A stretch of 64,000 nt of DNA from Euglena gracilis (GCA_039621445.1 CP154956.1:94554406-94618405), one strand, 5' to 3'. Positions 9,940 through 20,163 are shown, counted from the stretch's first letter. Made by a program: numbers and translations. Notes: a model not told the origin generated them from the letters alone.

Positions 9940-10034
9940 TAAACCACCCCCCAAATATAAAACCCCCCGGTTTTTTATTTGGGTGGAAATTTCAAGACCC
10001 CGAGGGGGGTTTTATATTTGGGGGGGGGGGGTTA
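9940..10034. mobile_element. Inverted-repeat element, family F2 (AAATATAAA next to poly-C/G)
   Basis: The left end TAAACCACCCCCCAAATATAAA is mirrored by TTTATATTTGG...GGTTA at the right. Related blocks lie at about 10,236-10,350, 60,005-60,115 and 60,325-60,350. Confidence 0.6.
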
Positions 10035-10479
10035 CATTCGGTCGAAAAAATCAACTTCCTGGCGGGATCCAGTAGTCACTCTTTCGGTCCAAAATCACAA
10101 ATACGCCCACCCTTGGGGGTCCAAAAAGTTCACTTTTTGGGCGAAGGAGCAATTTTCACATGTTTTTGGTGAAAATTGCTCCCAAATCTGCCAAAAATCA
10201 CAATTTCAGGAGAGATTTTGTCGAAAATTTTTTCCTTCCGGCGCTTCGCGCCGGAGGGGGGGGTTTATATTCGGGCGGGATTTCAAGGTCCTCAGGGGGG
10301 GTTTATATTTGGGGTTTTTTTTATTTGGGGGGGTCGCTGAGCTCTTATACCTTTAGGGTAAGAGCGAAGCTTACCCCTGGCAAAAACCCCCCCTCGATCC
10401 CCCCGCCCCCCCCCCCGGGTCGGGGCCACCAGGAGAACCGACGGATTATCACCATGATCCCGGCCCTGTTTCCGGAATT

Positions 10480-11060
10480 TTTTTTTTAGTCGCGAGCGAC
10501 TGGATTTCTAGTTTCCGAATCACCTGGGTTTGACCCCCAACTCCCCGCCAGGCCCGAGTTATTCACGCGCGAAGGGGTCCAAACTGGGTAGGATCGGCCC
10601 GCCCCCCTTTTTAAGCCCCTCCTTTGGACTCTGCCATTTCGGCCAAAAAATGTCAATTTTCAAAATATCTCCAACATGAAGCCAAGTCAAAGGAAATGTC
10701 CGCATACCTAATTTGAAGCCCTTGGAACGCCCTATCTACTGGTATTTTGATTTTCCCGGAACTCCCCACCTAGCCTGAGATACGGCCGTTTTTCGGCCCA
10801 GACGGCCGTTTTGTACACTTTTTCCACTGTCAGACTTAGCCGTTTTGGGCCAAAAAAAAAAGTCGAAAAAAATCGAAAAAAAATTGCCCGAAACGATGTT
10901 TTTTGGCCTCCCAAACCCGGAAAACCTGTTTTTGAGCCGAAAATGAGCGCTTTTTTTTTTGACCCCTTGGCCTCCCGTTTCGGGCACAAAACCCTTGCAT
11001 TTCAGTCCAAAGAGCTCCATGGAGTGGGTCAGTTTATATGGGGGGGGGGTCAATGAAGGG
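10480..11060. repeat. Long dispersed repeat, family F8
   Basis: Ordered shared phrases are present: 'gtcgcgagcgactggatttctag', 'gaagcccttggaacgccctatctactggta', 'tagcctgagatacggccgtttttcggcc' and 'cactgtcagacttagcc'. The same phrases recur at 16,080-16,880 and 52,370-52,950 (reversed) and at 51,170-51,660 (same orientation). This is a repeat of about 0.5-0.8 kb with no coding capacity that I can see. Confidence 0.8.
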
Positions 11061-11637
11061 GTGGGGGCGCGCTTGTTAAGAGCTCAGCACTATTCAAAAC
11101 CTGGTTTTGTATTGGGGGGGATACGTTATCGAGTGGGAGAACCGCACAGGTCAATTGCTCTGGGGTTGTTTCAGACATTTTCTGACCGCGTGTCTGAACG
11201 TGCCCGCTCTTTGTGTTTTACGCAAGGGATATTTTGAGTTTTAGAGGGTCTCTTTACCCCGGAAATAGCCCTCTGCCACTCAGATTCAAATCTAACTGGG
11301 GAGCCATCGGATACACCCCCCGAGCGATGGCAGTCTTTTGTTTTCCGAGGGTCGGTTTTTTTTTGACCCACCCATCTCCATCTCCTTGAGTGACGCATCC
11401 TGAGTGCAAGGGTACCCCGTCTCCGCAGGAGAACACACAGATGGACCACGACATGGTTGCAATGTGAATTCCAAAAAAACAGGTCAATTTATCCCCCAAG
11501 GGGGGGCAGCCCCCCCTCCCCAGTGCTGATTGGCGGCGAGGAAGGGGAGAGTCGCCCAACAAACTGCCGAAACAAATGTTGTCCACTGGGTGTCCTGTGA
11601 GTACCCCACCTCCCCAAGCGGGAGCGCCTGCGCCCCC

Positions 11638-11741
11638 AACCAACAGCAAGCTGTGCCTCGTGCTGGACTACCTCCCGGGGGGCACCCTGCAGCACCTCCT
11701 GGACAAGTGGTGCCACGTCCCGGAGGCGGTGGCCCGCTTTT
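11638..11741 (+). CDS. AGC-type kinase, exon K3 (hinge)
   Basis: The exon encodes TNSKLCLVLDYLPGGTLQHL, then LDKWCHVPEAVARF. LCLVLDYLPGGTL is the beta5-hinge-alphaD segment (family consensus LxLVMEYxxGGDL) that lines the ATP pocket. It ends CGCTTTT at 11,741, followed by GCCCAGG. Joining to ACGCGACGGAG at 12,134 gives RFYATEMVLAVGYLHS, the exact family pattern. The intron is therefore NNNCAGG...CCTGN5, not GT-AG. Confidence 0.85.
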
Positions 11742-12133
11742 GCCCAGGCGCCACGCGAAGTGTCCCGACGTGTGTCGCGAAGTGTCCCCCAGTTTCTTGG
11801 GGTCCAAGTATTTGCCCCTCCCCCCGACTTGTCAAGGATCCGTGAGAATCCTGCCCGGTTCACGCTTGGGATACTGTCAGGTTCCTCTTGAAGCCGATCC
11901 ATCGGTGACAGGCATGTGAAGCCAGCGTGACAGTCGAAGTCGGAATGCGCACCTCCGCATTGGGGATCGTGTCATCGGTGTCCGCGCCGGCTCGGCAACA
12001 TTGCTGGCTCGGCAACATTGCCGGGCGTATTCCCGTTCAACTTCAGCCAACTCAGGGGCTTTGGAACAGCCGTGCCACCCGTACGCCTCTCCATCCCTAT
12101 CCCCACCCCCAACCAGCGGGCCAGCCTGCCCGC

Positions 12134-12232
12134 ACGCGACGGAGATGGTGCTGGCGGTTGGGTACCTCCACTCCCGCAACATCATCCACCGCGACCTGAA
12201 GCCCACCAACGTCCTGCTGACCGCTGATGGCC
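12134..12232 (+). CDS. AGC-type kinase, exon K4 (catalytic loop)
   Basis: The exon encodes ATEMVLAVGYLHSRNIIHRD, then LKPTNVLLTADG. HRDLKPTN holds the catalytic base Asp and the Mg-binding Asn, and LKP marks Ser/Thr specificity. It ends GATGGCC at 12,232 before GCGCAGG (NNNCAGG). Joining to ACGCGGTGG at 12,925 gives [15 protein letters not shown] in frame. Confidence 0.9.
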
Positions 12233-12924
12233 GCGCAGGCTGCTCCTTGCCCCCAGATTTCTGAAAGGCTGTCCTGATGGGTTTGTCTTGGCAACCGTTC
12301 AACATCGCAACGGGGGGGGGGACGCAACATGGAACCTCGAAAAATGCGACACAAAAAAAACAAAAAAAATGCAAAAAAAACACAAAAAAAACGCAAATTG
12401 CAAATAAAATCTTTTAGGAGCTTCCCGGGATGTGCACTTTTCCACCGGAGAGGACTTTGAAAAAATTTCAGCTCTTCTGGGAAAGAATTTTTCATTTTGC
12501 ATGAAGGGAAACATTGGTGGACGGCAGCAGCAGGGGAACAAGTTCTGCGGCATCCGGATGAGATACCCATGCCCCAAAGTCCCCCTTCCATATGACCACG
12601 CAACGTTTGTGTTTTTTTTTGTTTTGCAGAAACTGGATTTTTGACCATGCGGTAGCTTGGAGGACCGGCAGGACAGTGCAGCAGAGGGTGTTAGAACCGT
12701 TCGACAGCCCCAGAGAAGCTGGATGTCACCCAGGGAGATTAAATTGGACGGTTGCCCCTGGCCCAAAATTTCTTTTTTGTTGCCGCAACTGCAGTCGTGC
12801 GGCCGTGTGTGTCAGCGTGCGTTTACGGGCGTGCCCATAATTCATCGACGTCGCGATTTGCATTTTTTTTGTTCTCGGCGCGGGTTCGAGTCCCGCGCGG
12901 CCCGCTCTGAAGCGTCCTGCCGCC

Positions 12925-13007
12925 ACGCGGTGGTGACCGACTTTGGCATCGCCACGAGCTCCGCCGAGGCCCAGACGTTCTGCGGGACGCTGCATTACAT
13001 TGCTCCC
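12925..13007 (+). CDS. AGC-type kinase, exon K5 (DFG and activation loop)
   Basis: The exon encodes [20 protein letters not shown], then [12 protein letters not shown] supplies the second metal-binding Asp. The Thr of TFCGT is the AGC T-loop phosphorylation site, usually a PDK1 target. YIAP begins the APE motif, which is completed by E of the next exon. It is preceded by CCTG plus 5 nt (12,916-12,924). A tRNA-like B box (GGTTCGAGTCC) lies just upstream in the intron. Confidence 0.9.
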
Positions 13008-13130
13008 GTGTGGGCCATGGCCTGCAGCGTGCCCCACCTGTGGCAGCGCCACGTACATGTGCAGTGGGCAGCAGTGGTCTGAGTTTCAGTGGGTGCCTGT
13101 CCTCGCACGCACAAACATGCACACACTCGG

Positions 13131-13226
<96 letters not shown>

Positions 13227-13500
13227 CACACGCACGCACGCATGCACACAGCACACGCACGCACGCACGCACACACGCGCGCGCGTGTACGTGCATGCAT
13301 GCGCGTGTGTGTGCATGGTGTGTGTGTGTGGTGTGTGTCTGTGTGTTTGCACGCGCGCGTGTGTGTGTCAGTGTGTATTTGTGCGCGCATGCCCATGTCT
13401 GTGTCGTGTGTGTGCATGTCTGTGTATTGTGTGTATGTGTGCGTATGTCGCGCGCGTTTGTGTGTGTATGTGTGTGCGTGCACGCGTTTGTGGGTGGGTG
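13131..13500. repeat. (AC)n then degenerate (GT/CG)n microsatellite
   Basis: About 46 AC units are followed by ACGC/GTGC alternations. The tract fills most of the intron between K5 and K6. Confidence 0.98.
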
Positions 13501-13518
13501 TGGCCATCGCCCGGCAAC

Positions 13519-13653
13519 GAGGTCCTCTCCCGCCGGGTGTACACGAAGGCGGTGGACTGGTGGTGCATGGGGGTGCTCCTCTACCAGATGCTGGCGGGGG
13601 CGCTGCCCTTCCTGTCCAACACGGGGATGACCGGCTCCACCGTGTACCGCGAC
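13519..13653 (+). CDS. AGC-type kinase, exon K6 (APE end, alphaF)
   Basis: The exon encodes [20 protein letters not shown], then [20 protein letters not shown] and [23 protein letters not shown] is the alphaF helix, whose Asp (D of VDWW) organises the C-lobe. E at the start completes APE. The intron before it pairs GGGCCATGGCC (13,012-13,022) with GGCCATCGCCC (13,502-13,512). Confidence 0.9.
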
Positions 13654-13656
13654 CAT

Positions 13657-13805
13657 AGATTCATTTAACACCTGTGTGACCCCACCCCACCCGCAAGGGG
13701 GGAGTTGGGGCTGTTGGAATACCCCCCCCCTGGTGTGAAAGTGGATGGGTGGGTTTGGGGCCGGGGGAAAGTGCCCTGCCCCCCCCGAGGTCGCTAAGTG
13801 AATCT
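13657..13805. mobile_element. MITE-like element, family F5, forming the K6/K7 intron
   Basis: The ends AGATTCATTTAAC and GCTAAGTGAATCT are inverted repeats, and the interior is G/C-run-rich. A second, longer copy is at 56,000-56,242 and a right-end relic at about 40,569-40,583. It sits exactly between two kinase exons with almost no extra sequence, so it acts as the intron or a major part of it. Its exact removal points are uncertain: joining GCGAC to ATCTATGAC gives VYRDIYDHNILNEDPF. Confidence 0.75.
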
Positions 13806-13852
13806 ATGACCACAACATCCTGAACGAAGACCCCTTCCTGGCCCTCCCCAAC
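13802..13852 (+). CDS. AGC-type kinase, exon K7
   Basis: The exon encodes IYDHNILNEDPFLALPNK. With K6 it matches the segment (I/L)YxxILxxxxxFP before alphaG in AGC kinases. Its first few bases overlap the right inverted repeat of the F5 element. The 3' edge is not defined. Confidence 0.6.
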
Positions 13853-14670
13853 AAAGCACGCACCTACCCACGTGCCTCCCCCACCGAGAAATTGTCATGT
13901 CCGAGAACCTTTTTGGGTCCCAGTCCCTATTGCATTTGTTGAAAGTTGTTAGGGTCCCCATTATCAGCTCAAGTCACAATGTCCTTTGGGGGGGGGAGTT
14001 GTTACCGAAACGAACCAGTCGCCAACGCCCTGCAGGACGTGTTGGGACTTTTAAAGAACGACGTTGACCGTATTGTCTCATGCCCCCACGGCACTTGTCT
14101 AGACATGTCTAGACAAGGTCATTTTTATGACCTTTCTTCATCATCTGTTTATTTTATTCATTTTTCTTCAAAAGTGAAATTCAGTGAAATAGATTGTTGG
14201 GAGCATTGGGGATTCTGGCGCATTTTGGCTCATCCTGCCCGCTTAGGACTCCCCTCTTCCAACCCCCTCCATTCACTTTACCCCCCCTTCCCTTTTTGTA
14301 ACGACTTTTCATTTTTCCCTGGAAAGATAGTCTTTTAGTTATTCTTTATCTTTTATTACGTTTTTCGGGGCTGTGCCCAAGGGGAGGGGGCTGCACCCCC
14401 CCAACCAGGGTATGAATTAGAGCTGAGCTCTTTGGGAACCCCTCTAACCCCACTGCCCTCGGGCATGAGGGCTGGCTAGGGTATTAATTGAGTGTTGGTT
14501 TTGTAGAGGGGGGGGTCGGGGGCCCGACCCCCCCCCCCCCCCTAGGGGGAGGGGGGTCCAGACCCCCCCCCCCCTCCCCCCGTCAGGATTTGGGGGTCCG
14601 GAACCCCCCCCCCCCGGCGACCCCAAAAAAAATTTTCCGGCGCTTCGCGCCGGGAAATATGAAATCTTAG

Positions 14671-14714
14671 TAAACCCCCCCAAATAACACACCCCCCGGT
14701 GTGTTATTTGGGAC
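14671..14714. repeat. Hairpin of family F3 (CAAATAACAC with poly-C/G)
   Basis: Arms of the form AAACCCCCCCAAATAACACA and TGTGTTATTTGGG form a near-perfect palindrome of about 44 bp. An expanded copy spans 49,532-49,740. Confidence 0.75.
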
Positions 14715-15297
14715 CCCCAGACTTGTCCACCAAGACGTCACTCAGGACGTCCCCCCGCATTTCCACAACGTTTTCCACAACCGAAAACACCGTTTCCTAC
14801 CCTAGGGGTAAAGAGAAAGCTGCCCCCCTACCCACCGCACTTTTACCGCTCGTTTCCCATGCGGTAGGGAAAGCCAGTAGCTTAACCCCAGACGTTTCGC
14901 TGGGTTCCCAGGTGAAAGCCTAAAGGCCTGAAGTTATAACGGTGTCGAGTAGCCGCCCAGCTGCACAACTTTTTCGTTTTTCACCAGGTGTGTCGAGTTC
15001 AGACACCCCTGTACACCCCCCAGCAGCTACCCCAACCGACACCAACTTATGCACTGACACACACACAAACGCGCACCACAAGCACCAACCCTCCTACCAA
15101 TGCGCTCACTGTCAGAGAATCTCCGCTTACCATGATTTTGATTGTGGATGTCTCGTTAAATCTTCCAAACTAATCCGATTGGATCCCGCAGCCGGGAATT
15201 TTTACTCCCCTACACTTGGTAGTGGTACCTTTACACTGGTAGTGGTACAGTCGGTACGGATTTAATAGATAACCAAAAGGTACATAGCCACGGTACA
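14715..15297 (+). pseudogene. 5' part of a broken retroelement (gag-like?)
   Basis: Base composition changes here to balanced, repeat-free sequence. Short frames on + (from about 14,715 to 14,922, then to about 15,265) are Ser/Thr/Pro-rich, and the second contains CAHCQR...CGC, vaguely like a zinc knuckle. They lie directly upstream of a frame with RNase-H-region resemblance, so a degraded gag-like segment is possible. No family match is claimed. Confidence 0.25.
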
Positions 15298-15846
15298 ATG
15301 GGTGATACACCCATCGGTGCACTTGGTAGTTTTTCACAGTTCACAAATACACCTAGCAGTTTTTCGCAATTCGCGAAAGTGAATCAAGCACTACAGTGCA
15401 AAGGCATAGCCTCCCTCTTCGGATTTGCGCATAGCGCTCCCAGTGCGCCTATGGCGCTCTCCACACCCCCCGCGCATATCGCGCTTCACGCACATAGTGC
15501 GAATCCCGCGCTATCGCGCATCACCGATGATTGGGTATATGCCCAACCCACCCATGCCCCCCCTGGATCGTGTGTGGATGATTCACAATTTCGTTGTTCT
15601 GTTTTACAGCATGTTCCCCCCCTTCAGGATGTTCAGCAGATCTCCAAGTACACCAAGGACACTTGGAATGCCTTTCAGTTTGGTGAATATCGCATTTTGA
15701 AACACTGGTTTTCAAAAATCGCCGATATGGCGGATTCTTTTGATTTGACCTTAGAAATTGATGCATTCTCCTCTAACGCGCATTCGCGATTACCGCGACA
15801 TTGGTCGCAACATTATAACGCTTTTGATAAGTTTTGGGGAGGGTAA
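15298..15846 (+). pseudogene. Retrotransposon pol fragment (RNase H region), degraded
   Basis: The 182-codon frame ends with LEIDAFSSNAHSRLPRHWSQ, then HYNAFDKFW. This resembles the block (x)VDLFAS-x-N-x(4)-P-x-x-x-S...DAFxxxW found after the RNase H domain of DIRS-like and related elements. The N-terminal half is Ser/Ala-rich and may be unrelated sequence. The frame stops at 15,846, where the following pol-like segment lies on the opposite strand. It sits inside the kinase intron between K7 and K8, on the same strand as the kinase. Confidence 0.4.
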
Positions 15847-16020
15847 CACTACTCCACGGTAATCCTCGAATAGAGGAACACCGTTTGGCAGGTCCCACCA
15901 ATAAAAGGTGACATAAGTCAAATTTTGAAACCATTCCGCTTCGGGATTCACAAGAACAAGTAATGCGCCTCGCGCTTGATCCTGGAAAATCTTACTCACA
16001 ACAAGCGGGATAAGTTTTAG
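15790..16020 (-). pseudogene. Retrotransposon pol fragment, inverted segment
   Basis: The minus-strand frame reads HPPLKLIPLVVSKIFQDQAR, then GALLVLVNPEAEWF and WWDLPNG. This matches the block NPPFxLIPxVxxKIxxDxAxGxLVxPxW that normally follows the DLFAS block in the same elements. Here it is on the opposite strand immediately after it, which suggests that about 170 bp was inverted. Both segments are pseudogenic. Confidence 0.4.
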
Positions 16021-16079
16021 GGGGGGATGCATCCATAGGATAGTGTCCCGGTTCCCATTGGTTTCGGGACCAAAACAGG

Positions 16080-16880
16080 GGGCCGCCGAGTCGAAAAACG
16101 CTCATTTTCGGCTCGAAAACACTTCTTTCGGGACCGGGCGGCCAAAAAAAACATGATTTTGGACAAAAAAATTGCGATTTTTTTCAACTTTTTGACCCAA
16201 AAATGCCTAAGTACACCGACCCCAGCCAGGGGGGGGCATGGGGGGAGGGGGCAGCTGGAAAACCGTTTTTCCGGGTCCGGGAGGCCCAAAAACATGGTTT
16301 TGGGCCAAAAAAATTTTTGATTTTTTTCGACTTTTTTGGACCCAGAACTGACCCAAAATCCATGGGTTTCAGGCCCGAACCAGGGGGCTGGGGGTCGAAA
16401 ACCGCTCATTTTCGGCTTGAAGTCACTTTTTCCGGGTCCGGGAGGCCAAAAAACATGGTTTTGGCCATTAAATTTTTTTCGATTTTTTGGGATTTTTTTC
16501 GACTTTTTTGGCCGAAAATGGTGAGTCTGACAGTGGAAAAAGTGTACAAAATGGCCTAAATTGGCCGAAAAAAGCCGCATCTCGGGCTAGGCGGTGAGCT
16601 GTGGGGAAATCAAGATACCAGTAGATAGAGCGTTCCAAGGGCTTCAATTTAGGTCTCCGGACATTTCCTTTGATTTTGCATCATTTTCGAGGTATTTTGA
16701 AAATATCGATTTTTGGGCCTGAAATGGCAGAGTCCAAAGGGGGGGGGGGGCTTATCCAGGGGGGCGGGTAAATCCTACCCAGTTTGGACCCCTTCGCGTG
16801 AATAACTCGGGCCCGGCGGGGAGTTAGGGGTTAAACGGAGGTAATTCAGAAACTAGAAATCCAGTCGCTCGCGACTGAAA
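16080..16880. repeat. Long dispersed repeat, family F8 (reversed)
   Basis: Reverse-orientation copy of the 10,480-11,060 repeat: 'ctagaaatccagtcgctcgcgactg' at about 16,853 and 'accagtagatagagcgttccaagggcttc' at about 16,618. Confidence 0.8.
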
Positions 16881-17304
16881 AAATTCCGGGAACGGGGCCG
16901 GGATCATGGTGATAATCCGCCCGTTCTCGAGGTGGCCCGAGGGGACGGGGGGGGGAGTTCATCCCAACCCCCCCCTCACCCCAACACCTCCCAACTCTGG
17001 CTGGTTGTGGGTCTCCTCCCTCTTTGAGCACTGCATTTCTGATTTCTGGATTACAATTTTGGAGGTGCTGGCATCAAGCTGTGATGCCCTCCCATCATGT
17101 TAAACTGCATTTTAAGGCATTTTAAGGCTTTTTAATTAAAAAAAACAATGCATGGAGGTAATGTGATGTGCCATGTGGTGTCGTGTCAAAAGATGTTTTT
17201 TCGGGACACTCTATCGCTGTATCATGTCCCATTATGTCATTTCGTCATGCTCTGGTTTCCCAAAAAAAGGACCCCCTCAGGCAAGGCCAGCCAACAACTT
17301 CCAG

Positions 17305-17380
17305 ACCAGCGCCCTCTCCCCTGCCGCCGCCTCGCTCCTCAAGGGGCTGATGGAGAAGGACCCAGACAAGCGAACCAGCT
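17305..17380 (+). CDS. AGC-type kinase, exon K8 (alphaH-alphaI)
   Basis: The exon encodes TSALSPAAASLLKGLMEKDP, then DKRTS. This is the LSxxAxxLLxxLLxxDPxxR motif of the kinase C-lobe, whose Arg pairs with the APE Glu. An AG (17,303-17,304) precedes it. The 3' join to K9 is ambiguous. GGGCCGGC occurs on both sides of the intron (17,388 and 18,491 regions), and the most sensible joins read TSYRAGTAAERV or TSYVLAGTAAERV. Confidence 0.8.
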
Positions 17381-17631
17381 ATGTCCTGGGCCGGCCCATT
17401 TGGTAATCCCCAAGGCTAGAGACCCCGATTGCACAGGGAGGGCAGGGGGGGGACACAAACACGTTTTTTTGCTTCAATGTGTCTTTTCAATTTGCAAAGT
17501 TTGTAGTTTTTGTGTTTTTCCCCAGTTTGACTTCTGCTGGAGAATGCTTTTAACGTTGACAATTCCATGTTTTTTTGACCAGACTTTTCACTCACATCAC
17601 ATTTTTATTGATACTTTGTCAGGTTTGTTGT

Positions 17632-17910
17632 TACCTACCCCCCCCCCGGGAAACTGTCATGCCCGAAACCTGTCAGGGTCCCGTGTCAGTATAGGAAGTT
17701 GTCAGGGTCCCCGGTACCGGCCAACCTGTCAGGGTCATTTCTCATTGATTTTGCCTTCAAATGCCCTACCCGGGAAACTGTCAGGGTCCCGCCCGGGAAA
17801 CTGTCAGGGTCCCTGGTACCGGCCAACCTGTCATGATAGGAAGTTGTCGGGGTTCCCGGTACTGGCCAACCTGTCAGGTGACAGTTTCCCGGGGGGGGGG
17901 GGGGGTAGGT
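17632..17910. mobile_element. MITE-like element, family F1
   Basis: The left end ACCTACC(C)nGGGAAACTGTCA is mirrored by TGACAGTTTCCC(G)nGTAGGT. The interior holds direct repeats of 'gtcagggtccc(c/t)ggtaccggccaacct'. It is the longest full copy and lies in the K8/K9 intron. Confidence 0.9.
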
Positions 17911-18487
17911 CCTCTGGTTTTTTGGGGCCAGCAAATGGCATGTTTTCAAAACTCTTATGTTCCTAAACTTACAAAAATCTTTTTGACATTTTTGTTGTTT
18001 GTGTCCCCAAAGTGCGTCAAGTCGCACCTGCGTTTTTTGAAGGTTTTGTGGTTTTTGTGATTTTTTGTGTTGTGTTTGTGGAGGTTGGTGTCACCGGGTC
18101 TCTGTGTGTCCATGTCTCCATGTCTTTGTGTCTTCATCAGACCTCCAGAGGGGACAGCGCTTGTCCCCACATTACGACACCTTAAAGCCGCCAACCCTTT
18201 TGGATTGGCTTGCCATGAAAGAAAGCCAAATGCCCGTCCCAGGAAGCCACCTGGGCTGGTACCCGCTACATTCCTTCCATATCTCCGCAAGAACCTATGG
18301 TTTAGGTGGAGGGGGTGTCCCCCTCCTCCTGGCCCGCAGGGGGGGGGGGGTCCAGACCACCCCCCCCCTGTCCTTATATCGAACCCTGCCTACCCCCTGG
18401 CGTCAACATGCACCCAAGTTAACAGGTCCGGCAACGAAAGGTTTGGGTTGGGGTGGCGGGGCCGTGGCTGCCCAGCAGGGTCGGGAT

Positions 18488-18549
18488 ACAGGGCCGGCAC
18501 AGCGGCTGAGCGGGTCATGAAGCATCCGTTCTTCAGCGGTGTGGATTGG
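18488..18549 (+). CDS. AGC-type kinase, exon K9
   Basis: The exon encodes RAGTAAERVMKHPFFSGVDW. HPFFxGxDW is the hallmark end of AGC kinase domains. The exon ends at 18,549 before GACCAGG (NNNCAGG). Joining to 19,830 gives HPFFSGVDWDAALKLKLPPP, which restores the family's DWDALLxRxLxPP pattern, so another non-canonical intron is well supported. Confidence 0.85.
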
Positions 18550-18920
18550 GACCAGGCCGCTTTCCCCCCCCCCTGTGAATCCTCATTTAGGCTGCGTCAC
18601 TGCCAGTATGTCCCAGGGGAGCACCAAGCACCAAACACGAAAATATTGATTGGTTTGTGGCATTTCCCAAAATAAACGGAATTGGATCCCCCCTCTGGGG
18701 CTCTAAACTGAATATATAAATGGCAAGACTAACTCACTGCCCCCCCCCTCCCCGGGGGGAGGTCCCAGTGGTTGTACCTACCGGGGACTTCGGCCGCCCA
18801 GGTGAAACTACTGGGACCCCCCCTGTGTTTTCCCTGGGGAAACCGATCCACCGACGGAAATTTTTTCGCCGGCGGGGGTAACCGATCCACCGACGGTAAT
18901 TTTTTCGCCGGCGTTATTTT

Positions 18921-19110
18921 TAGGTATAGGGTTAGGGTTAGGGTTGGGGATTAGGGATAGGGTTAGGGTGAGGGTGCGGGATGGGGGAAATTAGGCAGTG
19001 GGGCCGGATTTCGGACATTTTAGACATGAATTTCGACCCGATTTCGGCCTAACTTTTTTCCTAAATTGTAACCCTAACCCCAATCCCAATTCTAACCCTA
19101 ACCCTATCCC
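18921..19110. repeat. Two short telomere-like tracts facing each other
   Basis: GGGTTAGGGTTAGGG at about 18,926-18,975 and CCCTAACCC variants at about 19,066-19,108 flank a 90-bp spacer. Confidence 0.8.
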
Positions 19111-19599
19111 CTCAATTAACGGAAACGCGGCGAATCGAGGCGCAAAATCCAAAAGTTGGAGTTGGTGAAAGAAGTGGGACCCCCGCCCCCAGGTTAAACC
19201 ACTGGCCCCCCCCCGGGGGGGCAGTGAGTTAGTCTTGCCATATAAATAACCTCTGTTTCCCCTCCTTTCCACTCACCACCTGCCGGGGCATTTTCCACCA
19301 GGGCAGGGGGTGTACCCAACCTTGTTTGCAAACAGTCGCTTTGCTAAAAAGGGGACAGGAAGGAGTTAGACACCTGATTTGGGCACATAGCTGTGACCAT
19401 GCAGGTAGTCTCTTTGTTTGTTTCCGGGGTTGTAGGTTCGACCCACAGGTCCCATCATTCCATGTCGCAAATCGACAGTTTTTTTCCCCCGCGATTTCCC
19501 CCTGCTTTTCTGTGTGACAGTTCAGGACAACTTCCCACCTGGCCCAGGGGGTTTTTTTTAGTCTTGGACCCGGGGGGTCCGGCCGAGCCCCCCCTCCCC

Positions 19600-19795
19600 T
19601 GGGGGTCCCCCCAGGGGGTGGTGAGATATACTTTTCGGTGCCTTTGGCGCCGAAAATTTTTGAAAAGGTGCCATTTTTAGCATTTTTCGTGATTTTTGGC
19701 CATTTTTGGGGAAAAGAGTGGGTCCCCGGGACCCCACCCCAGGGGGTGGGTAGGTGGGTGGGGGGGGGGCCCCCCCAGTCTTAAAAAAAAAACCC
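19600..19795. repeat. Dispersed repeat, family F7
   Basis: The phrase 'ggcgccgaaaattttgaaaaggtgccatttttagcattttt' and the flanking GGGTGGGTGGG/CCC runs recur at 46,385-46,650. The copy lies in the last kinase intron. Confidence 0.7.
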
Positions 19796-19829
19796 TGTCC
19801 TGGACCACCCGGGACAGCGGCCTGCGGTG

Positions 19830-19880
19830 GACGCCGCCCTCAAGCTGAAGCTGCCCCCTCCCCTCCTGCCGGACGTGTAG
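19830..19880 (+). CDS. AGC-type kinase, last exon K10 (C-terminus)
   Basis: The exon encodes DAALKLKLPPPLLPDV and a TAG stop at 19,878-19,880. It is preceded by CCTGCGGTG (CCTG plus 5 nt), the non-canonical 3' splice form. The protein ends soon after the kinase domain, so the C-terminal turn motif and hydrophobic motif found in most AGC kinases are missing. In that respect it resembles kinases lacking a PDK1-docking tail. All ten exons are on + and none shows a frame break. Confidence 0.8.
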   Translation, partial: DAALKLKLPPPLLPDV

Positions 19881-20091
19881 GCCCGGCCCGCTTCCCTGCC
19901 TGACCCCTCCGCCTGCCCCATCACCTCTCGTGGGACTCTCAAGCAGCCCGGCCCACCCCCACCCGCCGCGATCTATGGAGAGCAGGGCAGGGAAACCTGT
20001 GCGGATGGGTGGATGGTTTGGTTGGGGGGATTTCTGTGGTCGATGAGGTTCACGTCTGCACATGCATATAGGCATATGTGCCGCCCAACCC

Positions 20092-20163
20092 ATGAAATTG
20101 GCAGACTTTTTCCTGAACATGCCGCAGGAGGCTCGTAATGTGAACGGAAGGATTTCCAGTTGA
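20092..20163 (+). CDS. Possible small ORF/exon
   Basis: ATG to TGA gives MKLADFFLNMPQEARNVNGR, then ISS. It looks protein-like but is only 23 codons long, with no splice context or family. It is kept as a weak candidate. Confidence 0.15.
   Translation: MKLADFFLNMPQEARNVNGRISS

Noticed and set aside
12870-12912. tRNA gene suggested by a perfect B box (GGTTCGAGTCC in a GC stem)
   Set aside because: No A box at a suitable distance and no acceptor stem partner for GCGGCCC upstream. It lies in a kinase intron and is probably a chance match or a tRNA relic.
13131-13230. CRISPR-like or satellite array
   Set aside because: Simple dinucleotide repeat without spacers.
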